This document shows positions 1 through 4,441 of a stretch of DNA of 7,435 nucleotides, piece after piece (the stretch's first letter is position 1; every line of letters starts with the position of its first letter). A program made the translations under genes and the position numbers. Origin of the DNA: Oscillospiraceae bacterium (GTDB lineage: Bacteria > Bacillota > Clostridia > Oscillospirales > Oscillospiraceae); contig JAEETR010000119.1 in assembly GCA_016286595.1 (NCBI GenBank), forward strand, positions 1 to 7,435, given 5' to 3'. A model generated the notes under the pieces. The model had not been told where the DNA came from. It searched no databases and worked only from the letters and a program-made list of their open reading frames with translations.

Positions 1-47
1 AGACAGCAGACTCCGCGCAACGGGGTCGAGTGTTCGATACGAAAAAC

Positions 48-83
48 AAAAAGGCCAACCCGCAAACGCGGATTGGTCTTTTT
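48..83 (-). terminator. Hairpin terminator behind the truncated tRNA-Pro copy
   Basis: Positions 48-63 pair with 68-83 (A-run, then GGCCAA opposite TTGGTC) with one G-T pair, one C/A mismatch and a 4-base loop. The A and T runs at the two ends make it readable as an intrinsic terminator on either strand. On the minus strand it directly follows the CCA of the partial tRNA at 83-113, just as the terminator at 202-237 follows the intact tRNA. The two hairpins differ in stem sequence but share position and shape. Confidence 0.75.
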
Positions 84-113
84 GGTCCGAGTGACTGGAT
101 TCGAACCAGCGGC
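83..113 (-). pseudogene. Truncated tRNA-Pro: 3' end only (T arm, acceptor strand, CCA)
   Basis: The minus strand carries the T arm, the 3' acceptor strand, the discriminator A and CCA of a tRNA, identical to the intact tRNA-Pro at 237-313. Identity runs over 79-113 against 233-267 (35 bases, including the T-run of the terminator), an offset of 154 bases in the same orientation. Upstream on the minus strand there is no D arm, anticodon arm or matching 5' acceptor strand; unrelated hairpin-rich sequence starts at once. It cannot make a tRNA. It could be the duplicated 3' end left by an element that integrated at the tRNA, or the remnant of a tandem tRNA copy. Confidence 0.8.
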
Positions 114-187
114 AATGCCGGGCTTCGCCCGTATTGCCTTCGGCCGCCGATTGTACGCGCTTCGCGCTCGAGGCCGCCGGTTCGATT
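111..187. repeat. Cluster of short hairpins with TTC loops
   Basis: Three stem-loops with a TTC loop (GAA on the other strand) lie within about 55 bases. The first is 111-138, with GGCAAT/ATTGCC outside and CGGGC/GCCCG inside around the loop at 124-126. The second is a 3-bp GCC/GGC stem at 136-144, which shares bases with the first, so the two are probably alternatives. The third is GCGC/GCGC at 157-167. An 8-base direct repeat GGCCGCCG occurs at 142-149 and 172-179. No reading frame here looks like a protein. The structure resembles REP-like or small palindromic elements, but I do not recognise a named family. Confidence 0.5.
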
Positions 188-201
188 ATCTTATTCAAAA
201 C

Positions 202-237
202 AAAAAATCCAATCCACAAAAGTGGATTGGATTTTTT
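202..237 (-). terminator. Terminator of tRNA-Pro
   Basis: A perfect 16-bp stem (202-217 with 222-237) closes a 4-base A loop. It has an A-run on one side and a T-run on the other, so it works on either strand. It abuts the CCA end of the tRNA-Pro gene and would end that transcript. Confidence 0.88.
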
Positions 238-313
238 GGTCCGAGTGACTGGATTCGAACCAGCGGCCTCTTGAACCCCATTCAAGCGCGATACCAAACT
301 TCGCCACACCCGG
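237..313 (-). tRNA. tRNA-Pro (anticodon GGG), CCA encoded
   Basis: Read on the minus strand, the gene folds into a full cloverleaf. The acceptor is CCGGGTG/CACTCGG with one G-T pair, the D stem is GCGA/TCGC, and the anticodon stem is CTTGA/TCAAG around the loop ATGGGGT. The variable loop has 5 bases and the T loop is TTCGAAT. The anticodon GGG at loop positions 3-5, after T33, reads proline codons CCC and CCU. The discriminator is A at 240 and CCA is encoded at 239-237. The body is 74 bases plus CCA. Its own promoter lies at 341-369 and a terminator follows directly. The 3' third is duplicated downstream at 83-113. Confidence 0.95.
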
Positions 314-340
314 ATATTCTCTTTTTCCTGACGCCCGTTT

Positions 341-369
341 ATTTTAGCACAATCGATTTGCCAATGCAA
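341..369 (-). promoter_or_regulatory. Sigma-A promoter for tRNA-Pro
   Basis: On the minus strand there is TTGCAT (369-364), a 17-base spacer and TAAAAT (346-341). Transcription would start near 334, giving a leader of about 20 bases before the mature tRNA at 313. It is divergent from the promoter at 457-485, and the roughly 87 bases between them hold no gene. Confidence 0.65.
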
Positions 370-456
370 GCAAAACTTTTTTATTTTTATCTGCGGCGTT
401 CACATTGAGCGTATGGGGGTCAAGTGGGAGAAAAACGTCGTTTTTTGCGCGATAAT

Positions 457-485
457 TTGACAAATGTGGAGAGCAGTGCTATAAT
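457..485 (+). promoter_or_regulatory. Perfect consensus sigma-A promoter for the wall protein gene
   Basis: TTGACA (457-462), a 17-base spacer and TATAAT (480-485) match the housekeeping consensus at every position. Transcription should start near 492, leaving a leader of about 59 bases before the start codon at 551. Confidence 0.88.
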
Positions 486-493
486 GCCTCCGC

Positions 494-513
494 AACTATT
501 TGTAACTATTTGT
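494..513 (+). repeat. Tandem 10-base direct repeat in the 5' leader
   Basis: AACTATTTGT occurs twice in direct succession (494-503 and 504-513), just after the expected transcription start. A 10-base period is one helical turn, so it could be a binding site for a dimeric regulator or a slippage duplication. Nothing in the sequence decides between these. Confidence 0.55.
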
Positions 514-550
514 CAGAATTTTATTCCAATTTTCAAAAGGAGGTGGAGGC

Positions 551-1816
551 ATGGCTCCCATGGCCGCTGAAAAACGAAAAAAGCTCTCACGTATCGCCTA
601 TGCGGCCGGCATCGGTCTGTGCGCCGGCGCCGTGCTTTTCTTCTCCCTCAGTTCCTCTAAAACCTCCGAGGAACCCACGGTATGCACCGTGATCGACGGA
701 GACACGTTCCGCACCGTGGAGATGAAAAAATACAGTGCCCGGGCCGTGCTGGACAAATTCGGATACGGCGACGGCGGATATACCTATACAGAGAGCACCG
801 ACGGAGACGGCGTTACGCTGCTTATCACCCGTCCGCGCGTCGTGCAGGTACAGTACGACGGCAGCACCTCATTCCTCAGCCTCTACGACGGAACGGTTGC
901 CGACGCTCTTGCCGCGCTCGATATAACTCTCTCCCCCAGCGATTCCGTCTCCCAGCCGCTTGACGCAGAGGTCAGCGACGGGATGTGCATCACCGTCACC
1001 CGCATCAAGGTGGCCTACAGCGCCGTGGAGTACGAAACGGAGTTCGAGACCACGTTCATCGCCAACGACAGTATGTACGAGGGCACCTCCGCCGTCGTAA
1101 CGGAGGGCGCCACCGGCACCGAGGTGACGGTTTACAAGAGCGTGACGGTCGACGGCACGCTGGAATCCTTCTCAAAGGTCTCCCGCACCACCGCCGTCGC
1201 ACCCACGACTCAGGTCATAGAGTACGGCACCAAGGTCAAGGAGCAGCCCAAGCCCGCCGCCGCGCCGTCAAAATCCCCGGCGTCCTCCGGCACTTCTTCC
1301 TCCTCCGGCGGCAAATCCGGCAGCGGATCATCGGGAAGCTCCTCATCCTCCGGCGGTTCCTCGTCAAAAGGCTCATCGTCCGGCAGTTCGTCATCAGGCG
1401 GTTCCTCCTCCGGGTCCTCGGGCACCGGCAAGAGTTCATACGCGTCCGGCAGCTCCTCCGAGGTCAGTCAGAACGATACCGGCGGCGTCATCACCACCTC
1501 CTCCGGCAAAACATATTCGTATTCGAAGGTCGTCAATCTCACCGCCACCGCCTATTCCTACGACTACCAGCGCCCGGCATACAACACCACCGCCAGCGGC
1601 GTACCGGTGCAGGTCGGCGTGGTGGCCTGCAATCCCTCCACACTGCCCATGGGCACGAAGGTCTATATAGTGTCCGCCTACGGCTCCTGGGAATACGGCT
1701 ACGCCGTGGTGGGCGATACCGGCTGCCGTGCCGGGATAATCGACCTGTTCATGGAATCTGAGGACGAGTGCAACGTTTTCGGCGTCAGGGACGCGCTTGT
1801 TTACATACTTGACTGA
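551..1816 (+). CDS. Secreted or membrane-anchored DUF348-G5-3D domain wall protein (YabE/YocH-like)
   Basis: This 421-residue protein is probably a peptidoglycan-remodelling enzyme acting outside the membrane. A basic N-terminus is followed by a hydrophobic segment at about 14-33, a signal anchor or signal peptide. Two DUF348-like repeats follow (about 43-95 and 97-151), then a G5-like domain (about 153-228, ending in VIEYGTK). A Ser/Gly linker with few other residues (about 238-303) leads to a C-terminal 3D domain (about 327-421), the double-psi beta-barrel found in MltA-like lytic transglycosylases and YocH. The 3D aspartates are D389 (GDTG) and D398 (IDLF); the usual first one, in AVDP, is Asn361 here (ACNP). 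Cys360, Cys392 and Cys407 could form a disulfide. ATG 551 is chosen because AGGAGG (538-543) lies 7 bases upstream. In Bacillus subtilis yabE also sits upstream of ksgA, but with rnmV between them. The domain assignment is firm; the exact enzymatic activity is inferred. Confidence 0.88.
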   Translation: MAPMAAEKRKKLSRIAYAAGIGLCAGAVLFFSLSSSKTSEEPTVCTVIDGDTFRTVEMKKYSARAVLDKFGYGDGGYTYTESTDGDGVTLLITRPRVVQVQYDGSTSFLSLYDGTVADALAALDITLSPSDSVSQPLDAEVSDGMCITVTRIKVAYSAVEYETEFETTFIANDSMYEGTSAVVTEGATGTEVTVYKSVTVDGTLESFSKVSRTTAVAPTTQVIEYGTKVKEQPKPAAAPSKSPASSGTSSSSGGKSGSGSSGSSSSSGGSSSKGSSSGSSSSGGSSSGSSGTGKSSYASGSSSEVSQNDTGGVITTSSGKTYSYSKVVNLTATAYSYDYQRPAYNTTASGVPVQVGVVACNPSTLPMGTKVYIVSAYGSWEYGYAVVGDTGCRAGIIDLFMESEDECNVFGVRDALVYILD

Positions 1817-1818
1817 AT

Positions 1819-1853
1819 AAAGGCGGAAGGATTCGTCCTCCCGCCTTTTCTTC
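1819..1853 (+). terminator. Intrinsic terminator after the wall protein gene
   Basis: AAGGCGG...CCGCCTT with inner AGGA/TCCT and a TTCG loop forms an 11-bp stem with one A/C mismatch, followed by a T-rich tail. It starts 3 bases after the stop codon and separates this gene from the ksgA operon. Confidence 0.8.
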
Positions 1854-1865
1854 ATCCCGTCCCGC

Positions 1866-1894
1866 TTGCCACGGGGCGTTTTTTGCGTTATCAT
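1866..1894 (+). promoter_or_regulatory. Probable promoter of the ksgA operon
   Basis: TTGCCA (1866-1871), a 17-base spacer and TATCAT (1889-1894) form a reasonable sigma-A site. Transcription would start near 1901, just ahead of the Shine-Dalgarno GAGG at 1911-1914. Because the -10 box covers the upstream in-frame ATG at 1893, it also argues for the ksgA start at 1923. Confidence 0.55.
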
Positions 1895-1922
1895 GGACCA
1901 AACGGACACCGAGGTTATTGTG

Positions 1923-2789
1923 ATGGATCTGTGCAGCAAGGACGATATATACGAGCTTCTCTCCCGCCACGGCTTCTCTTTCAGAAAGTCCCTGGGGCAG
2001 AATTTTCTTGTGGCCTCCTGGGTGCCGGAGCGCACCGCCGCCCAATCCGGCGTAAGCCGGGAGCACGGCGTGCTGGAGATCGGTCCCGGGGTCGGATGTC
2101 TGACGAGAGAGCTGGCACGGCGTGCAGGAAAAGTCGTCAGCGTGGAGCTGGACGAGCGTCTTATCCCCGTACTGCGGGAGACTGTGGGAGACTGCGGCAA
2201 CGTGACCGTATTGAACGCGGACGCCGCCGCCCTTGACTTTGAAAGCCTTGTAAAGGAACATTTTTCCGGACTTACTCCCGCCGTCTGCGCGAACATACCG
2301 TATAATATCTCCACTCCCCTGGTGACGGCGCTGACGGACAGCGGCGTATTTGACTCCATCACCCTTCTGGTGCAGCGGGAGTTTGCGTCAAAGCTGTGCG
2401 CCGGACCCGGTGACAGCGACTACTGCGCGCTGGGAGTCACCGTGGGCTGGCGATACGAGGCGCGGACGCTTTTTCCCGTGCCGAAGGGATGCTTCTGCCC
2501 CGTGCCCGCCGTGGACAGCGCCGTTATACGGCTTGACCGCCGTCCTTCGCCGCCCTTTGACTGCGACGGGGACCTGTTCGTGCGTGTGGTGAGGGCCGCC
2601 TTCAATTATCAGCGGAAGACACTTTCAAACGGTCTTGCCGCCTCCTTCCCCGCTCTCGGCAAATCCGGGGCGGCGGAGGTCATAGCCGGGTGCGGTCTTG
2701 AACCCAACGTGCGGTGCGGGCAGATGTCCCCGGCTGATTTCGCCGCCGTCACCGCCGCTATTGCCGGGAGGACCGGGCAGCATGGGTGA
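1923..2789 (+). CDS. rsmA: 16S rRNA dimethyladenosine transferase RsmA/KsgA
   Basis: The enzyme uses S-adenosylmethionine to dimethylate two adjacent adenines in the 3'-terminal helix of 16S rRNA during late 30S assembly, in the cytoplasm. At 288 residues it has the usual family length. The N-terminal LGQNFL signature is at 24-29 and motif I EIGPGVG at 52-58. The acidic SAM-ribose contact is E75 in SVELD, and the N6-adenine methylase motif NIPYNIS is at 124-130. The FxP-type loop follows at about 191-199 (FCPVPAVDS), and the C-terminal helical domain carries the NYQRKTL segment (228-234). I chose ATG 1923 because GAGG lies 8 bases upstream and homologues begin a few residues before the LGQNFL region; the ATG at 1893 falls in the promoter. 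The gene overlaps the next by 8 bases, so the two are cotranscribed. No rnmV gene precedes it. Confidence 0.96.
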   Translation: MDLCSKDDIYELLSRHGFSFRKSLGQNFLVASWVPERTAAQSGVSREHGVLEIGPGVGCLTRELARRAGKVVSVELDERLIPVLRETVGDCGNVTVLNADAAALDFESLVKEHFSGLTPAVCANIPYNISTPLVTALTDSGVFDSITLLVQREFASKLCAGPGDSDYCALGVTVGWRYEARTLFPVPKGCFCPVPAVDSAVIRLDRRPSPPFDCDGDLFVRVVRAAFNYQRKTLSNGLAASFPALGKSGAAEVIAGCGLEPNVRCGQMSPADFAAVTAAIAGRTGQHG

Positions 2790-3372
2790 GATACTCGAAA
2801 AGCGGTTTTATTCCCGCCCCGCCGACGTCGTCGCGCGGGAGCTCATCGGGCAGGTGCTCGTACGGGAAACGGCGGATGGCGTGACGAAGGGCGTCATCGT
2901 GGAATGCGAGGCCTATCTTGGCCGTACTGACGCCGCCGCCCATTCGTACAAAGGCAGGACGGAGCGCACACGAGTTCTGTTCGGCGAGAAGGGCCGTGCA
3001 TACGTGTACCTCATCTATGGCATGTACAGGTGCCTGAACGTGTCCTCCGGGCCGGAGGGCGAACCGGAATGCGTTCTTATCCGGGCGCTGGAACCGTTGA
3101 CCGGCCTCGACCTGATGGCACGGCGCCGCGGCAGAAGCCGTCCGGAGGAGCTTTGCTCCGGACCGGGAAAACTGTGCACGGCTATGGATATAGGCGCTGC
3201 GCAGTATGGCGCGGACATGTGCTCCCAGACAGACGGACTGTGGATAGAAAGGGGCGGCACGGCACTCCGGGTGGCCGTGACGCCGAGGATCAACGTGGAT
3301 TACGCCGGTGAAGCCGCCGGCTGGCCTCTGCGGTTCGTCGCGGAGGGCAGTCCCTGGCTGTCGGCGAAGTGA
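2782..3372 (+). CDS. 3-methyladenine DNA glycosylase, AAG/MPG family
   Basis: This base-excision repair enzyme removes alkylated and deaminated purines (3-methyladenine, hypoxanthine) from DNA. Its 196 residues match the family's bacterial length. Residues aligning by eye with human AAG are Glu43 in VECEAYLG (catalytic base, human E125), Tyr45 (Y127), His54 in AAHS (H136), Tyr76 in YVYLIYGMY (Y159) and Asn86 (N169). The conserved SGPGKL-type segment and the C-terminal PRINVDYAGE..WPLRFV motif are also present. ATG 2782 overlaps the end of ksgA by 8 bases, and GGGAGG (2766-2771) lies 10 bases upstream. A longer upstream extension is possible in frame, but it would lie wholly inside ksgA. Such overlap implies translational coupling. 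No damage-responsive operator is visible. Confidence 0.95.
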   Translation: MGEILEKRFYSRPADVVARELIGQVLVRETADGVTKGVIVECEAYLGRTDAAAHSYKGRTERTRVLFGEKGRAYVYLIYGMYRCLNVSSGPEGEPECVLIRALEPLTGLDLMARRRGRSRPEELCSGPGKLCTAMDIGAAQYGADMCSQTDGLWIERGGTALRVAVTPRINVDYAGEAAGWPLRFVAEGSPWLSAK

Positions 3373-3382
3373 CAGGTGCGAT

Positions 3383-3721
3383 ATGACGATAAACGTTTAC
3401 GAACAGTATTTCAGCGCTCATCACGTGTTCAACGGCGTGGAGCGCCGGGCCGCTCTGGTCATGCTCACGTGTGAATCCGGAGGTGGGCAGGTGCGCTATG
3501 CCTGCGCCGTCACCTTCTTCCCCCACCGGGACGAGGAGGACTACGCGGTCTCCTACGACGATTATCTTGAAAAGGAGCTGTACGCAGCGTCCGGCCGCCG
3601 CTCAAAAAAGCGGGAGGCGGCCTTGATGGAGCGTTTCCGCGAGGAGATCGACTCCCTGGCTGCCGACGCGGGCGCCCGGGTGCTGTGGGACGAGCCCCTG
3701 CGCCCTGCCCGGATCGGCTGA
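3383..3721 (+). CDS. Conserved-looking hypothetical protein, 112 residues
   Basis: I do not recognise the family. The protein is soluble and acidic to neutral, with no signal peptide or membrane segment. The first half looks like alternating beta strands, starting MTINVYEQYFSAHHVF and containing VRYACAVTFFPH. A central acidic and aromatic stretch (DEEDYAVSYDDY, about 51-62) leads into a charged helix (KKREAALMERFREEIDSLA). There is no cysteine or histidine cluster suggesting a metal site. ATG 3383 is 10 bases after the glycosylase stop codon. The ribosome site is weak (AGGTG at 3374-3378, 4-base gap), so coupling to upstream translation is likely. An in-frame ATG at 3308 would add 25 residues of glycosylase-overlapping sequence and is less likely. 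Codon use resembles the neighbours. Its place as third gene of the ksgA operon is the only functional hint. Confidence 0.75.
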   Translation: MTINVYEQYFSAHHVFNGVERRAALVMLTCESGGGQVRYACAVTFFPHRDEEDYAVSYDDYLEKELYAASGRRSKKREAALMERFREEIDSLAADAGARVLWDEPLRPARIG

Positions 3722-3734
3722 TGGCGGGCTTTTT
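3707..3734 (+). terminator. Possible weak terminator of the ksgA operon
   Basis: GCCCG (3707-3711) pairs with CGGGC (3725-3729) across a 13-base loop and is followed by five T's. The stem is short and overlaps the stop codon at 3719-3721. It is the only terminator-like structure before the tRNA-Gln promoter, so some read-through into the tRNA is possible. Confidence 0.4.
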
Positions 3735-3756
3735 GGGCCGCTTGTCAATCTTTTGC

Positions 3757-3785
3757 TTGACAAATCCACCTGCAGGTCGTATAAT
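3757..3785 (+). promoter_or_regulatory. Perfect consensus sigma-A promoter for tRNA-Gln
   Basis: TTGACA (3757-3762), a 17-base spacer and TATAAT (3780-3785) match the consensus throughout. The expected start near 3792 leaves a leader of about 7 bases before the mature tRNA at 3799, typical of a strong stable-RNA promoter. Confidence 0.9.
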
Positions 3786-3798
3786 ACGTCCTGTTCCT

Positions 3799-3872
3799 AG
3801 CGGGATTGTGTAAAGGTAGCACGCCGGACTCTGACTCCGTCTGTGAGGGTTCGAATCCTTCTCCCGCTGCCA
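3799..3872 (+). tRNA. tRNA-Gln (anticodon CTG), CCA encoded
   Basis: The cloverleaf has acceptor AGCGGGA/TCCCGCT, D stem GTGT/GCAC with one G-T pair, and anticodon stem CCGGA/TCCGT around the loop CTCTGAC. The first anticodon-stem pair is a C/T mismatch. The T arm is GAGGG-TTCGAAT-CCTTC. Anticodon CTG after T33 reads the glutamine codon CAG. The discriminator is G at 3869, with CCA encoded at 3870-3872. The A1-T72 acceptor end pair is the weak first pair usual in glutamine tRNAs. Confidence 0.95.
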
Positions 3873-3920
3873 ACAGGAAAGCCCTTTTGTCATCCGTGAC
3901 AGAAGGGCTTTCTTGTTGTT
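3872..3920 (+). terminator. Long hairpin terminator after tRNA-Gln
   Basis: Positions 3872-3892 pair with 3897-3917 in a 21-bp stem with two G-T pairs and a TCCG loop. The 3' side is U-rich (TTTCTTGTTGTT), so a shorter stem ending near 3912 with a broken U tail would act as an intrinsic terminator. The stem begins at the last base of the tRNA CCA, so it may also guide 3' processing. Confidence 0.75.
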
Positions 3921-3944
3921 ATAGCTGCCGGTGTATGGTATATT
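3916..3944 (+). promoter_or_regulatory. Weak candidate promoter upstream of the 3921-4043 gap
   Basis: TTGTTA (3916-3921), 17 bases and TATATT (3939-3944) fit a sigma-A pattern, but the -35 box overlaps the tRNA-Gln hairpin. If real, transcription would start near 3951 and run through the gene-poor stretch into the gene at 4103. A chance match is quite possible. Confidence 0.25.
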
Positions 3945-4043
3945 CAATTTGATAAAGAGGATCTGGACTATCATCGCGCGGGTGGTCGGCGCGTCCGGCT
4001 TGATGGCATTCGCACCGATCGATCCGGTGGTCTTCTCCGGGCA

Positions 4044-4072
4044 TTTACAATCAAGGCGCCAAATGGTACAAT
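4044..4072 (+). promoter_or_regulatory. Promoter for the A/B-barrel protein gene
   Basis: TTTACA (4044-4049), a 17-base spacer and TACAAT (4067-4072) differ from consensus by one base in each box. Transcription from about 4079 gives a leader of about 24 bases containing the Shine-Dalgarno site at 4090-4096. Confidence 0.7.
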
Positions 4073-4102
4073 AGGCACAACGACGACGCAAAGGAGCACA
4101 AA

Positions 4103-4384
4103 ATGAAGCACTACATAATAGTCAAATTCGTTGACGGCACGGATTTCCGCGCCCTCGCCGCGCCGGTGCGCGCGATATTCGAGCAGACGCTGACCATCCC
4201 CGGCATTCACGGCGTGGATATCAGGCTGTCAAACTCCGACAGGGAAAACCGCTTCGACATGATGATAATCATGGACATGGACAAGAGCGCTCTTCCCGCC
4301 TACGACGTATCCGAGCCCCATCTGCGCTGGAAAAAGGAGTACGGGGGCGCGGTGGCGAAAAAGACCATATTCGACTGCGACTGA
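4103..4384 (+). CDS. Small Dabb-like A/B-barrel domain protein, 93 residues
   Basis: The fold suggested by the sequence is a dimeric alpha/beta barrel (ferredoxin-like), as in the Dabb family. It has a first strand HYIIVKF (3-9), a helix at about 14-30, the turn and strand PGIHGVDIRLSN (about 33-44) and a strand FDMMIIMDM (about 50-58). A helix with a tyrosine and histidine (ALPAYDVSEPHLRWKKEYG, about 62-80) precedes a last strand KKTIFDCD. The length is normal for a single-domain member. Family members range from stress-induced proteins to small cyclases and decarboxylases, so no substrate can be named. ATG 4103 is fixed by AAAGGAG (4090-4096), 6 bases upstream. It has its own promoter and a strong terminator, so it is monocistronic, and its gene neighbours suggest no pathway. 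Confidence 0.75.
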   Translation: MKHYIIVKFVDGTDFRALAAPVRAIFEQTLTIPGIHGVDIRLSNSDRENRFDMMIIMDMDKSALPAYDVSEPHLRWKKEYGGAVAKKTIFDCD

Positions 4385-4395
4385 ATCCCGGACAA

Positions 4396-4441
4396 AAACC
4401 GGCGGATGATCCCGAAAGATCGTCCGCCGGTTTCTTTTTTT
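4396..4441. terminator. Strong bidirectional terminator between convergent genes
   Basis: AAACCGGCGGA.GATC pairs with GATC.TCCGCCGGTTT in a 16-bp stem (4396-4433, one T/G pair) with a 6-base loop. It is followed by a T-run at 4435-4441 and preceded by an A-run at 4394-4398. It ends the Dabb-like gene on the plus strand and the GGDEF gene on the minus strand. The GGDEF stop codon touches its edge. Confidence 0.9.

Noticed and set aside
30..408. Plus-strand reading frames with WIRTSG and GFEPA stretches
   Set aside because: They are translations across the antisense of the tRNA T arm and the hairpin cluster, a well-known source of false proteins next to tRNA genes.
420..456. AAAAACG-T-CGTTTTT inverted repeat as a terminator or operator
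   Set aside because: The loop is a single base, so the hairpin cannot form as drawn, and its place between divergent promoters gives no clear role. It may be a palindromic site, but there is no support.
1866..1922. Upstream in-frame start codons for ksgA (1866 region, ATG 1893)
   Set aside because: ATG 1893 lies in the predicted -10 box and has no spaced Shine-Dalgarno site; ATG 1923 has GAGG 8 bases upstream and gives the usual length.
1210..2362. Long minus-strand frames opposite the wall protein and ksgA genes (73 to 308 codons)
   Set aside because: They are low-complexity (Asp/Glu/Pro-rich, complement of the Ser/Gly linker) or patternless, and oppose well-supported genes. They reflect GC-rich antisense codon bias.
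2698..2781. Extended glycosylase start inside ksgA
   Set aside because: The added residues look like a shifted-frame reading of ksgA, while ATG 2782 has a good ribosome site and gives the expected N-terminus.
3510..4091. 193-codon minus-strand frame spanning tRNA-Gln
   Set aside because: It crosses the tRNA antisense (EKDSNPH type sequence), two terminators and the end of the 112-residue gene, so it is not a credible gene.
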